Part shown: positions 7,414-17,240 of the stretch, piece by piece | How the letters are laid out: each line of letters starts with the position of its first letter | Position numbering within the stretch: the stretch's first letter is position 1 | Assembly: GCA_964482585.1 (NCBI GenBank) | Contig: CAYZYO010000005.1 | Span: 1-30,817, forward strand | From: CAYZYO01 sp964482585 | Lineage (GTDB): Bacteria > Bacillota > Syntrophomonadia > Syntrophomonadales > Syntrophomonadaceae | Reading direction: 5' to 3' | DNA: 30,817 nucleotides | Program-made: the position numbers and the translations under genes | The notes under the pieces: generated by a model | Database searches by the model: none | Seen by the model: the letters and a program-made list of their open reading frames with translations, nothing else | Told to the model about the DNA's origin: nothing

Positions 7414-9177
7414 TTGAAAATCTTATTAACCACCCTTAATTCTAAATATGTTCATTCATCACTGGCACTGGATTACCTGCAGCAGTTTTGTAAACAGGAC
7501 ATCTGGGATATCAGGGTCAGGGAATTTACTATAAATGAAAAAACAGATTATATTATGGCTGAAATATTTAGAGAGAATCCTGACATACTCTGTTTTTCAT
7601 GCTATATATGGAATATAAATTCTATACTTGATATCTGCCGGGATTATAAAAAAATCTCTCCCCAGACCATTATTATTCTTGGAGGCCCGGAGGTGTCTTA
7701 TGATTCTCAGAGAGTATTACAGAGAAACATTGCAGTTGATTATGTAATAAAAGGGGAAGGGGAGGCTGCCTTAAGAGAACTATTACAGTCTATATATTTA
7801 AACAGCTCCCTGGAGAATATTAAAGGAATAACTTACAGGTATTCAGGTAATATCCATGAAAATCCCGATCGTGAGTTAATAAATAAGCTGGATATGATTC
7901 CGTCACCATTTAAAGGAGACCTTGGATACTATAAAAACCGGTTAATTTATTATGAAACATCGCGCGGGTGTCCTAATAACTGTACCTATTGCCTATCATC
8001 GACTATTAAAGGGGTAAGGTTTTTTTCTCTGGCAAGAGTAAAAGATGACCTGAGGTATCTAATAGAAAAACGGGTAAAGAAAGTGAAATTTGTTGACCGG
8101 ACTTTTAACTGCCATGAAAAAAGAGCCCGGGAAATTATGCAGTTTATTATAGATCAAACAGAAAAAAATAATGCTTCAACCACCTTTCATTTTGAAATCT
8201 GTGCTGATTTATTATCTGAAGAAATGCTGCTTTTTCTAAAACAGGTACCTAAAGGTTTATTTGATTTTGAAATAGGGGTTCAATCAACAATGGTTGAAGC
8301 CTTAGAGGCGGTTAATCGGACATTCAATTGGGATAAACTGAGCCGGAATATAAAAGAACTCAGGAAGGGCAACAATATCCATCTTCATCTTGACCTTATA
8401 GCCGGACTGCCATGTGAAGGCTATACACAATTTGCTGACTCTTTTAATGACGTATATAATCTTAAGCCTGATGTAATCCAGCTGGGTTTTTTGAAACTGC
8501 TTAAAGGTTCGGCGATTCGAGAACAGAAAGATGATCACGGGTATAAATTTCAAACTAATCCTCCTTACCAGGTTCTAAAAAACAAATACCTTGACTATGC
8601 GGAATTAATAAAATTGGTTCAAATTGAAGACATCTTAGACAATTATTATAATTCCGGGGCGGTTGGTAATACCGTATCATATATAATTAAAAATGTTCAC
8701 AATGGAAATGCTTTTTGTTTTTATGAAGAATTAGCCGAATACTGGCAGAATAACAGCCTTTTTGCGATAGGTCATAAAAAAGAAGCCAGGTATAGTTTTT
8801 TGAAAAATTACATTGATTATTTTTATACTTCATATTCCCAAAAAGTAAATGAACTATTAAAATATGATTATCTATTAAACAATAAATCCTATAATTTGCC
8901 ATCAGGAATAGAGAGCTGTAATCCAGAAAATATTAATGATTTACTATATTCATTATTAAAAAATGAAGGCTTTATTAATAAATATCTTGCTCCCATTAGT
9001 TCTTATACTCGCAGGGAAATAAAAAAACAGGTCCATTTAGAATGCTTTAAATATGACCCTTTAGACTGTAATACAATTACTGATGATCTAGCCTATCTAT
9101 TTGTCTACAATCCTGTTTTGAAAAGAGCCGGCAAAACAATTAAAATTAGTCTAGCCTGTGCTAACAGTTCTCTTTAA
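7414..9177 (+). CDS. B12-binding domain radical SAM protein (DUF4080 type)
   Basis: A 587-aa protein with an N-terminal cobalamin-binding-like Rossmann domain (about 1-125, with the ILGGPEVSYD segment and GEGE at 114-117), a radical SAM core with C186-x3-C190-x2-C193 (SRGCPNNCTYC), and a long C-terminal region of the DUF4080 type. It would cleave S-adenosylmethionine with a [4Fe-4S] cluster. The substrate of this subfamily is unknown. The start is TTG, with GGGAGAG about 12 nt upstream. No ATG is better placed. The Nudix gene follows after 20 nt, so the two are probably co-transcribed. Confidence 0.85.
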   Translation: MKILLTTLNSKYVHSSLALDYLQQFCKQDIWDIRVREFTINEKTDYIMAEIFRENPDILCFSCYIWNINSILDICRDYKKISPQTIIILGGPEVSYDSQRVLQRNIAVDYVIKGEGEAALRELLQSIYLNSSLENIKGITYRYSGNIHENPDRELINKLDMIPSPFKGDLGYYKNRLIYYETSRGCPNNCTYCLSSTIKGVRFFSLARVKDDLRYLIEKRVKKVKFVDRTFNCHEKRAREIMQFIIDQTEKNNASTTFHFEICADLLSEEMLLFLKQVPKGLFDFEIGVQSTMVEALEAVNRTFNWDKLSRNIKELRKGNNIHLHLDLIAGLPCEGYTQFADSFNDVYNLKPDVIQLGFLKLLKGSAIREQKDDHGYKFQTNPPYQVLKNKYLDYAELIKLVQIEDILDNYYNSGAVGNTVSYIIKNVHNGNAFCFYEELAEYWQNNSLFAIGHKKEARYSFLKNYIDYFYTSYSQKVNELLKYDYLLNNKSYNLPSGIESCNPENINDLLYSLLKNEGFINKYLAPISSYTRREIKKQVHLECFKYDPLDCNTITDDLAYLFVYNPVLKRAGKTIKISLACANSSL

Positions 9178-9197
9178 AAGCTTAAGGAGAAAAAATA

Positions 9198-9818
9198 ATG
9201 TTAGAAAGAAAACTACTATCATTAAAAGGTCGTAAGCCTAATATTTTAGGGCATAAACAGTTTCCTAAATATGCAGTTTTAATACCGGTTGTAAAATATC
9301 AAAACGAATTATGCGTGATATTTGAGAAAAGGGCTCAACACTTAATTATTCAACCGGGAGAAATATGTTTTCCTGGTGGGGCGGTAGAAGAAAATGACTC
9401 GAGCCAGGAAGCGGCAGCAAAGAGAGAAACCTGTGAGGAGCTAAACCTGGAACTTGATGATCTTGAAATCATTGCTGCTCTGGATTTATTTGTAAGCCCT
9501 TTTAGCATTATTGTATACCCTTATCTAGGCATAATTAATGATTATAAAAAAATCAGTATTAACCGGGATGAAGTTGAATACATATTCTATGTCCCCTTAA
9601 ACTGCCTTCTAGAAAGCAAACCTCTAAAGACCCAGATCAAATTGAAAATGATTTTACCGGAAGACTTTCCCTATGAATTAATACCTGATGGCAGAAATTA
9701 TACCTACCGGGATGGGCAGTTACCCCAAAACTTTTATTTTCTGAATAATGAAGTTGTATGGGGCTTAACAGCTGGGATTCTTAATCATTTTATTGATTTA
9801 TTAAAAAACCACCTATAA
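9198..9818 (+). CDS. Nudix hydrolase, coenzyme A pyrophosphatase type
   Basis: A 206-aa protein. The NuCoA signature upstream of the Nudix box is visible (EKRAQHLIIQPGEICFPGG, 43-61), with the box continuing through R76-E77 and E80-E81. The usual Nudix glutamate after Gx5 is replaced by D67, as in E. coli NudL-type proteins. The family cleaves CoA or acyl-CoA to phosphopantetheine and 3',5'-ADP with Mg or Mn. The start follows AAGGAGA. It lies 20 nt after the radical SAM gene and its last 6 nt overlap the convergent sirtuin gene. Confidence 0.88.
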   Translation: MLERKLLSLKGRKPNILGHKQFPKYAVLIPVVKYQNELCVIFEKRAQHLIIQPGEICFPGGAVEENDSSQEAAAKRETCEELNLELDDLEIIAALDLFVSPFSIIVYPYLGIINDYKKISINRDEVEYIFYVPLNCLLESKPLKTQIKLKMILPEDFPYELIPDGRNYTYRDGQLPQNFYFLNNEVVWGLTAGILNHFIDLLKNHL

Positions 9819-10556
9819 AGAATTATATATCTGTTCCAAAACATCTCCAGTATTATTACTGTCGAGTTTAACTACCGCTGCGTGGTCCAGCTCGGTACGC
9901 CCCTTATTTATAATAACCAGGTCCTGGGTAAAGGTGCTGAATTCCTTGACAAAACCAGCAAGGGGATAAACTGTAAGTGATGAACCTATAACCACAAGCA
10001 ACTTGGCTTTAAGTATCTTATCCCGGGCATCGTAATAGTTTTGAATATGTTCACCAAACAGCACTACATCAGGTTTTAGAATACCACCACAGTTAGAACA
10101 TACAGGAACGACCTCCGTATAATTATCAACATATTCGCGTTTATGAACTGTGCGGCAGTTACGATTGGTACATATAAAACGTTCAGCATTGCCGTGGATG
10201 GGGATAACCCGTTTACTCCCTGCTTTTTGATGCAGGTTATCAATATTCTGGGTAACAACTCCCTGCAGCTTACCTTTTTCCTCGATTTTTGCGAGTATCA
10301 AATGGGCTTTGCTGGGTTCTACTGCCGGAAACATAAAATGCTGCCGGTAAAAGCTGTAAAAGGATTCGGGGTTCTGGTGAAAGAAATCTATATTTACGAT
10401 ATTCATCACCTTGTTTTCTCCCAGCTTCCGGTATATACCCTTAGCACCCCGGAAATCAGGAATACCTGCTTCGGTACTGATCCCGGCTCCAGTTACCACT
10501 ACCGTATTTTGTGACCTGATCATTAATGAAATAATCTGCCTGATTTTCTTATCCAC
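9813..10556 (-). CDS. cobB: Sir2-family NAD-dependent protein deacylase
   Basis: A 247-aa sirtuin. NAD-binding motifs GAGISTEAGIPDFRG (23-37) and TQNIDNLH (102-109), the catalytic H121 in IHGN, a zinc ribbon C129-x4-C134...C153-x2-C156, and GSSLTVYP near the C-terminus are all present. It removes acyl groups from lysine using NAD. The longest frame starts at 10592, but the GTG at 10556 follows AGGAGAG with 8-nt spacing and opens with a usual sirtuin N-terminus, so it is chosen. It may control acetyl-CoA synthetase, as in other bacteria, but no such gene is nearby. Confidence 0.93.
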   Translation of the reverse strand: MDKKIRQIISLMIRSQNTVVVTGAGISTEAGIPDFRGAKGIYRKLGENKVMNIVNIDFFHQNPESFYSFYRQHFMFPAVEPSKAHLILAKIEEKGKLQGVVTQNIDNLHQKAGSKRVIPIHGNAERFICTNRNCRTVHKREYVDNYTEVVPVCSNCGGILKPDVVLFGEHIQNYYDARDKILKAKLLVVIGSSLTVYPLAGFVKEFSTFTQDLVIINKGRTELDHAAVVKLDSNNTGDVLEQIYNSL

Positions 10557-10721
10557 TAATATCACTCTCCTAAAAACTATTATAGCAAACATCTAGTAAA
10601 CTGTTCAGATCGATACGAACTAAAACACTAAACAATTCTATCCTGTAGATAAATACAATGTATACCTATAATACTAGCCAAAAATAAAATAAACGTCGAT
10701 TTAACAGTAATTATGAGTAAT

Positions 10722-10742
10722 AATGTCAATCTCATTGACATT
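10722..10742. promoter_or_regulatory. perfect inverted repeat AATGTCAAT-N3-ATTGACATT
   Basis: A 9-bp perfect inverted repeat with a 3-nt centre lies 107 nt upstream of the hybrid histidine kinase start. The size and short spacer fit a dimeric repressor or activator site. It could also form a short hairpin. No regulator gene lies beside it. Confidence 0.45.
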
Positions 10743-10848
10743 TAACAAAATAATTGTTTTTATTAAGACAATATAAGTATTTTTGTCCAATCCTATCAAA
10801 AATTGCAGTTAATGGATTAGTTTTTTTCCATATTAGGAGGGAAAGGCA

Positions 10849-13800
10849 GTGGAAAATAATTTTGCTAACTATGTAGATATTGTTAAATTGCAAAAGCTCT
10901 TTGATGATTTTTACGAGGCTACAGGTATTTTAACAGTTATAAGTGATTTTGATGGTAATTCTTTAGTTTTTACCAGGACCTTAAATGACATATGTTATGA
11001 ATTTCAAATGGATGGTGATCCCTGCAGAAATCCTAATATATTTGATCCGGATATAGATTCTAAAGCTAATTACAAAATATATCAATGCCAACATGGATTT
11101 GTATATGCAGCTGCTGCGGTCACGGTGAATAAAAAACACCTGGTTAATATGTATATTGGACCAGTTCTATATGAAAAGCCAGATCTAGAATATTATAAAA
11201 AAGAGGCAGAGAAATTTGGCATATCTATAAATGGTTATCTGGAAATGCTTAAACTGATTCCGGTGATTACCACAAAAATGTTAAAAGGACATATAAAATA
11301 CTGCCTGCAATTAATAAATACTATGATTGAGTTGAGAACGGAAGTAATGGAGCACACCAGGAGAGAGAGAAAGCTGAGGGAAAGCGAAAAGGTATACCGG
11401 GACCTGGTAGAATTATCATCTGATATGATTCTTATTCACAGTGAAGGTAAAATCATTTATGTTAACTCGGCAGGGATTAGAATGCTGGAGGCAGAAAAAG
11501 CAGAAGATCTTATAGGAAATCCGGTGCTTGATATAGTGCACAAGGATTACCGGGAATACGTTAAACAGCGGCGGGAAAAATTATATTTGGGAGAAATTAA
11601 AGAAGCGTTAATAGAAGAAAAATTAATAAAAATGGACGGGAAAACTATCATAGATGTTGAAGGTACAACTACTCGCTTTAATTATAAGAATAAAGCAGCA
11701 GTAAAGGTTGCCCTGAGAAATATCACTGAACGCAAACGGGCCGAAGAATTATACCATGCTTTATTTAACAGTTCTACAATCGGGATCTATATTGTTCAGG
11801 ACAGTAAATTTAAATTCATTAATCCTTTATTAAAAGAAGTTACTGAATATGGAGATGAACTTCTGGGGCAGAATATTTTTACTATGGTTCCTCCTGAGGA
11901 GAAAAAAATTGTGAAAGAAAATGCAGTTAAAATGCTAAAAGGAGAGCGTATATCTCCCTATGAATTCAGTATAAAAACCAAAAACGGCAAAACTAAATAC
12001 ATTATGGAAAAGGTTATACCCATCCAGTATGAGGGTAAACGAGCAGCACTTTCCAATTTTATGGATATAACTAATTTAAAAAAGGCTGAAAAGGCTCGCG
12101 AGGAATCGGAACAGACCCTGGCCGATATTATAAATTTCTTACCTGATGCCACCTTTGTTATTGATCGTAACGGTAAGGTTATTTCCTGGAACCGGGCAAT
12201 TGAAGAAATGACAGGAATCAAGGCTAAAGATATACTGGGTAAAAATAATTATGAATATGCTATACCTTTTTATGGAGCCAGGCGACCGATACTAATAGAC
12301 CTGGTATTCCATAGTGATGAAGAAATTGAAAAAAATTATCATTTTATTCAAAGGAGCAAAGAAGGAATCGTTGCTGAAACTCCGACTCCATATGTTAAAG
12401 GAAAAACAGTTTTCATGTGGGCTAAAGCAACGCCGCTTTATGATACCAATGGCAACATAGTCGGTGCTATTGAGTCTATACGCGATATAACCGAGCGCAA
12501 GGAGTTTGAAGAAGCACTCCAGAGATCCGAAGCTAATTACCGCACTATTTTTGAAACCAGCGGGACGGCAATGATTATATATGGAGAAGACATGACCATA
12601 TCCCTGGCAAATTCCGAATTTGCTCAACTTTCCGGATACAAAAAAGATGAAATACAGGATAAGATGAAATGGGTTGAATTTATTGCCCTTCCAGACAGAG
12701 ATAAAATGGTTAAAAATCATAATACGAGGAAATTTAATAATGAGATTCCTAAAAGCTATGAAGTACAGTTCATTGACCGCGATGGTTTTGTAAAAGACGT
12801 GATATTAACGGTTTCTTTAATTCCTGGAGGTTCTAAAAGGGTGGCCTCATTTATGGATATTACTGAACGTAAAACAATGGAAGAAGAACTGGTGCGATCT
12901 GGAAAACTAGAATCGGTAGGAATACTCGCCGGAGGAATTGCTCATGATTTCAACAATATTTTAACGGTCATTACAGGTAATACCTCACTGGCTAAAATTA
13001 CAACCGATCCTGATGACGAAATATATGAACTGTTATCCCAAATAGATATCGCTGCTCATCAGGCAAGAGATTTAACCCAACAGCTGCTTACATTTTCTAA
13101 AGGTGGAGCACCAATAAAACAAACAGCATCTATTCCTGAACTGCTTAAAGAAACTGCCAGTTTCTCTTTAAGGGGATCTAATGTAAGATGTGAATTTAAT
13201 ATCCCGGATAATCTGTGGCCGGTTAGAGTCGATAAAGGCCAGATAAGCCAGGTTATTAATAATCTAATTATTAACGCTAACCAGGCTATGGCGGACGGCG
13301 GTATTATTGAAATGATGGCGGAAAATGTTGATATAAATGTCGATTATCCACTTCCAGTTGACGGCCGGAAATTTGTTAAAATAGCGATAAAAGATAATGG
13401 AATTGGAATCCCGGAAAAACACCTGGCTAAAATATTTGATCCTTATTTTACTACCAAACAAAAAGGACATGGACTAGGGCTATCTACCTGTTATTTTATT
13501 ATCCAAAAACATGACGGATACATTACCGTAGATTCTGAACCGGGTGTTGGCACTACCTTTTCCATATATCTACCAGCTTCCCCCAAACAGGTTTTAAAGA
13601 AAAAAGATCTTAAAAAATCAATAATGGCTGGGCAAGGGAAAATCCTGGTAATGGATGATGAGGAGTTTATCAGAACGATGGTTTGCCGGATGTTAACCCA
13701 GTTAGGATATAAAGCTGAAGCTGCCAAGGATGGTGCGGAAGCAATTGCTATTTATAAACATGCCAGGCGGTTAAACCAGGGGTTTAATGCTGTAATAATG

Positions 13801-14016
13801 GATTTAACTATAGCCGGGGGTATGGGAGGAAGGGAAGCCATTAAAAAACTCTTAGAAGTGGATCCAAATGCCAAGGTGATTGTTTCCAGCGGCTATTCTA
13901 ATGATCCAGTAATGGCTAATTATAAAAAGTATGGCTTTTGTGGAATAATTCCTAAGCCGTACAATATTGAAAACCTTTATAAGATACTGTCTGAAACAAT
14001 CACTAATTCTGCATAG
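10849..14016 (+). CDS. PocR/multi-PAS hybrid sensor histidine kinase with receiver domain
   Basis: A 1055-aa soluble protein with no membrane segment. Domain order: PocR-type ligand-sensing domain (about 10-165, including cysteines in CYEF, PCRNP and YQCQHG), four PAS domains (about 180-297, 300-412, 420-545 and 550-675), HisKA with H699 in GGIAHDFNN, HATPase (N-box NNLIINANQAM, G1 DNGIGIPE, G2 GHGLGLS), and a C-terminal receiver with D985 in VIMDLTIAGG. PocR domains bind small organic ligands such as diols in known cases (family knowledge). The ligand here is unknown. The start is GTG after AGGAGGGA. No separate output regulator is adjacent, so it is an orphan. Its target is unknown. Confidence 0.92.
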   Translation: MENNFANYVDIVKLQKLFDDFYEATGILTVISDFDGNSLVFTRTLNDICYEFQMDGDPCRNPNIFDPDIDSKANYKIYQCQHGFVYAAAAVTVNKKHLVNMYIGPVLYEKPDLEYYKKEAEKFGISINGYLEMLKLIPVITTKMLKGHIKYCLQLINTMIELRTEVMEHTRRERKLRESEKVYRDLVELSSDMILIHSEGKIIYVNSAGIRMLEAEKAEDLIGNPVLDIVHKDYREYVKQRREKLYLGEIKEALIEEKLIKMDGKTIIDVEGTTTRFNYKNKAAVKVALRNITERKRAEELYHALFNSSTIGIYIVQDSKFKFINPLLKEVTEYGDELLGQNIFTMVPPEEKKIVKENAVKMLKGERISPYEFSIKTKNGKTKYIMEKVIPIQYEGKRAALSNFMDITNLKKAEKAREESEQTLADIINFLPDATFVIDRNGKVISWNRAIEEMTGIKAKDILGKNNYEYAIPFYGARRPILIDLVFHSDEEIEKNYHFIQRSKEGIVAETPTPYVKGKTVFMWAKATPLYDTNGNIVGAIESIRDITERKEFEEALQRSEANYRTIFETSGTAMIIYGEDMTISLANSEFAQLSGYKKDEIQDKMKWVEFIALPDRDKMVKNHNTRKFNNEIPKSYEVQFIDRDGFVKDVILTVSLIPGGSKRVASFMDITERKTMEEELVRSGKLESVGILAGGIAHDFNNILTVITGNTSLAKITTDPDDEIYELLSQIDIAAHQARDLTQQLLTFSKGGAPIKQTASIPELLKETASFSLRGSNVRCEFNIPDNLWPVRVDKGQISQVINNLIINANQAMADGGIIEMMAENVDINVDYPLPVDGRKFVKIAIKDNGIGIPEKHLAKIFDPYFTTKQKGHGLGLSTCYFIIQKHDGYITVDSEPGVGTTFSIYLPASPKQVLKKKDLKKSIMAGQGKILVMDDEEFIRTMVCRMLTQLGYKAEAAKDGAEAIAIYKHARRLNQGFNAVIMDLTIAGGMGGREAIKKLLEVDPNAKVIVSSGYSNDPVMANYKKYGFCGIIPKPYNIENLYKILSETITNSA

Positions 14017-14050
14017 CCAACCAAATTAAAAACTTTATAAACAAGACCTG

Positions 14051-14074
14051 CGTGGCAATAATCTATTTGCCACG
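14051..14074 (+). terminator. hairpin after the histidine kinase gene
   Basis: CGTGGCAA and TTGCCACG form an 8-bp stem with an 8-nt loop, 35 nt after the stop codon. The downstream stretch is AT-rich but lacks a continuous T run, so termination strength is doubtful. Confidence 0.5.
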
Positions 14075-14285
14075 TATCGTATATTATAATTGAAATAAAA
14101 AGAGGAGTTGGTTAGTTAAATTAACCAGTTATTAGATATGTTGCTGCACACCTGTTAGCACCAGTATATTAAGAATTATTTATTATGATAGTAGAAATCA
14201 AAGAACAAAGAGTATAATGCTTATAATAGAAAAATAAACTATCTGTTATAATAAACTCAATTGTAAATGATTGGAGAATAATAAT

Positions 14286-15953
14286 ATGTTAAAACAGCGT
14301 TCGGGATTAGCAAGGTTTTTAACCGTAATCGGGTTGTTCCTTAAAATATTTCTAGCCTTTTATTCTCTAAAATATAAAAAATTCTGGCATAAGAGAGCGT
14401 GGATAGAATCCAAAAAAGAAGAACTCTATGTTTCCCAGGCCCACCGTTTTCGTATTACTGCGGTTGAATTAGGAGGTTTGTTAATAAAGTTAGGTCAGTT
14501 TTTCAGCACCAGGGTAGATGTATTGCCCCAGTCAAGCATCCGCGAGTTAGCCTATTTACAGGATGAAATACAGCCGGTTTCCTTTAGCGAAATAAAAATG
14601 GTTATTGAAGAAGAATTCTCTACTGAGCTTAATCACATTTTTGCTGTATTTAACGAAAAACCTATTGCATCAGCTTCACTAGGACAGGTTCATAAGGCTT
14701 TGCTTAATAATGACCGCTTAGCAGCGGTTAAAATTTTGCGGCCGGGGATTGAAGAACTGGTAAAAATTGACCTGCGGGCAATAAAAAAGGTTATAGATTT
14801 TATAAAACGTTTTACCAGTTGGGGTACCTTTATCGATTTTGATGCTATCTATGAGGAATTTTATATTACCATCCAGGATGAAATGAATTACCTGAAAGAA
14901 GGCAAAAATGCAGAGACTATTGCCGGCAATTCTAAAAAATTTGACATAATTATACCGGAAATAATATGGGAATATACCACCCGGCGGGTATTGACCATGG
15001 AATATGTAGAAGGAATTAAAATAACGGATTATGAAGAATTAAAAAAGGCTCAAGTAGACCTGCACGCAGTAGCTAAAAACCTTTTAAAAATCTATATTGA
15101 ACAGATCTTAGTTGATGGATTTTACCATGCTGACCCCCATCCCGGGAACCTTTTTGTGACCCCTGAAGGGAAATTAATAATGGTTGATTTTGGTATGGTT
15201 GGCTCTATTTCTCCTGAACTCCGGGACACTTTGGTTAAATTGGTTATATCCATGGTTAAACGTGATTACGTGAATGTAATTGCATATTTAAAAAACATTG
15301 GTTTTCTGCGTTATGATATAGAAAACGAAGCGGTAACCAGGGCAATAGAAGTATTTCTTGAGCAGGTACTTGGAAGCGGTACGGATTTATCTGATATGGA
15401 TTTAAAGAACCTGCTCAATGACCTGGAAAAGCTCCTATATGAACAGCCCTTTCAGGTGCCAGCGAATTTTACCTTTCTGGGCCGTGCTTTAGGCACCCTC
15501 TATGGAATCTGTGTAGGACTATCTCCTGATATTAATTTCCTTGATGATACCAAACCCTATTTAGAGAAATTTATTAAAAAAGATGAAGACATCTTGCAGC
15601 TGGTCAAAGAAAAAGCCAGACTCTGGGGAACATCAGTTATTGAAATACCACCTTTAACTGAAAGGGTTTTGCGCCGTGCAGAACGAGGCGATTTAAACCT
15701 TAAAACACCTGTTTTACAGGAGGAAATTGCTAAAATTACCCGGGCTATTAAATTTTTAGCCTGGGCAGTGATCTTTGGATTTTCCCTGACTGTCTCAGCC
15801 TACTTATTTGTAAACCAACAACAATCGGCAGCTATTTATTCATTTATTTTTACCCTGGTTATTTTTATAGTTTTGCTCAAGAATAGTCGTTCCCGGGAAA
15901 AACACAGAAAAGCTCCTCACCCTCCAGTAATGGTTAGAAGGGGCAGGGAATAA
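14286..15953 (+). CDS. ABC1/UbiB-family atypical kinase, membrane anchored
   Basis: A 555-aa protein. It shows the family KxGQ motif (KLGQ, 68-71), the alanine-rich loop variant ASASLGQVH (128-136), K149 in AAVKILRPG, HADPHPGN (281-288) and DFG (301-303). Two membrane helices lie at the C-terminus (about 495-540), followed by a basic tail. UbiB-type proteins are ATPases or kinases that help quinone and lipid metabolism. Here a link to menaquinone is plausible but not shown. The frame opens with TTG at 14271, yet that codon overlaps the GGAG Shine-Dalgarno for ATG 14286, so the latter is used. It is flanked by intergenic gaps and probably monocistronic. Confidence 0.9.
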   Translation: MLKQRSGLARFLTVIGLFLKIFLAFYSLKYKKFWHKRAWIESKKEELYVSQAHRFRITAVELGGLLIKLGQFFSTRVDVLPQSSIRELAYLQDEIQPVSFSEIKMVIEEEFSTELNHIFAVFNEKPIASASLGQVHKALLNNDRLAAVKILRPGIEELVKIDLRAIKKVIDFIKRFTSWGTFIDFDAIYEEFYITIQDEMNYLKEGKNAETIAGNSKKFDIIIPEIIWEYTTRRVLTMEYVEGIKITDYEELKKAQVDLHAVAKNLLKIYIEQILVDGFYHADPHPGNLFVTPEGKLIMVDFGMVGSISPELRDTLVKLVISMVKRDYVNVIAYLKNIGFLRYDIENEAVTRAIEVFLEQVLGSGTDLSDMDLKNLLNDLEKLLYEQPFQVPANFTFLGRALGTLYGICVGLSPDINFLDDTKPYLEKFIKKDEDILQLVKEKARLWGTSVIEIPPLTERVLRRAERGDLNLKTPVLQEEIAKITRAIKFLAWAVIFGFSLTVSAYLFVNQQQSAAIYSFIFTLVIFIVLLKNSRSREKHRKAPHPPVMVRRGRE

Positions 15954-16128
15954 ACCCTTTACTCTGCCTTATTAAAACAGCTAACTTTCTTTCACCCGGT
16001 TATCCCAACCGAATTTCAATAGAAAAATTCATAAATATATCAGCGAATCCTCAATGATTTAAACTGGAATCATATGAATCAGTTATTTATATATCCGGTG
16101 ATGATACAGGATTTGGCAAATAGAACAC

Positions 16129-16156
16129 TTGACTAGAACAAATGTTCTGTTATATT
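16129..16156 (+). promoter_or_regulatory. SOS promoter with LexA (DinR) box
   Basis: TTGACT (16129-16134) and TATATT (16151-16156) form a sigma-A promoter with a 16-nt spacer. The spacer holds AGAACAAATGTTCT (16135-16148), which fits the Firmicute LexA consensus GAAC-N4-GTTC. LexA bound here would block RNA polymerase. Its position just upstream of translesion polymerase genes supports SOS control. Confidence 0.85.
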
Positions 16157-16190
16157 ATATTTATACAACTTCAGATTTTTGGTGATTACT

Positions 16191-17240
16191 ATGAGGAAAA
16201 TAGTTTTTTTGCGTATGAAGTGGCCCCAGGTGCCTTCAAGAGTACTGGAGCTTAGCAGTAAATATACCCCTTTAGTAGAACCTGTAGAAGATGGAGGGTT
16301 ATTTCTTGATCTCAGCGGCTGTAAACCATTACCAGAAGTAATTAAAAATATAGCTATAAAGGCTTATACTGAAACAGGAAATTTTGTGGAAATAGGGGCA
16401 GCCGGGTCAAAGCTTCTCGCCTGCAGTGCTGTCACTAGTAAGATACTGATTCCGGGAGAAAAAAAGCAGAAGCTTTTCCATTATATCAAGAATAAGCAGT
16501 TTTCCGTTACAGTTGTTCTACCAGGAAGGGAAAAGGAATTTATTGCATCTATTCTTTTAGAAGATTTCTATGTTCTTAAAAGTGAAGAAGTTAAAAAATT
16601 AAAACGTATGGGTTTTAAAACAGTTGGTGAACTTATATGTATCCCCCCATCAAAACTGGTACCTGTATTAGGGAAAAATATTTATCAACTGCTGGATCAA
16701 AGCAGGGGAATGGATAATTCTCCGGTTCTAGGGCTGTATCCTCCCGTTGATATTACCTATCCATTACCTCTTGAAGGTGATATTCTAGATTTTATGATGA
16801 TTAAAAACGAGATAAAAAAGGCAGGCAAGGTCCTGGAAGCAATCTTAGAAAAGAAGCATTCGGGATGCGGCTGCTTGCAATTATATATATTTACTGAAAA
16901 GGGATGGGTGAAAACCCGGCGGAAACTCACCTCATCCTGTTATCAAGCAGGAGAAATAACCAATATACTATATATTCTCTTAGAGCAGCTGGAGATAGCA
17001 GAACCAATAAAAGAAGTCTATATTACACTATCTGAAATAGCACTGCTTTCATGGGTAGAACAGGATCTATTTGTAAGTCCAGAAATATATAATCCAGATA
17101 AAAAATCTAAATTAGCAGATGTTTTAAAAAATATAGATTACAAATTTCCCGGCAAGCTGGTCCAGGGACAAAAAATAGAACGCCGGGAGCAAATCCTGTC
17201 ATTCTGGGATCCATGGCGCTATAGTCCGTACAGTTGTTAA
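16191..17240 (+). CDS. imuB: ImuB-like Y-family polymerase homologue, N-terminally short
   Basis: A 349-aa protein of the ImuB type. The segment SSKYTPLVEPVEDGGLFLDL (22-41) aligns with the DinB region that carries the second catalytic carboxylates, but DE is replaced by GG, so it is predicted catalytically dead like ImuB. The N-terminal palm part holding the first aspartate (about 60 residues) is almost absent. A thumb-like helix-hairpin-helix stretch (GFKTVGELICIPPSKL, about 138-153) and a C-terminal little-finger-like half remain. ImuB acts as an adaptor joining ImuC to the beta clamp. The ATG at 16191 follows GGTGAT, while TTG and GTG codons at 16179 and 16182 are less likely. It is the first gene after the LexA box. 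Confidence 0.8.
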   Translation: MRKIVFLRMKWPQVPSRVLELSSKYTPLVEPVEDGGLFLDLSGCKPLPEVIKNIAIKAYTETGNFVEIGAAGSKLLACSAVTSKILIPGEKKQKLFHYIKNKQFSVTVVLPGREKEFIASILLEDFYVLKSEEVKKLKRMGFKTVGELICIPPSKLVPVLGKNIYQLLDQSRGMDNSPVLGLYPPVDITYPLPLEGDILDFMMIKNEIKKAGKVLEAILEKKHSGCGCLQLYIFTEKGWVKTRRKLTSSCYQAGEITNILYILLEQLEIAEPIKEVYITLSEIALLSWVEQDLFVSPEIYNPDKKSKLADVLKNIDYKFPGKLVQGQKIERREQILSFWDPWRYSPYSC

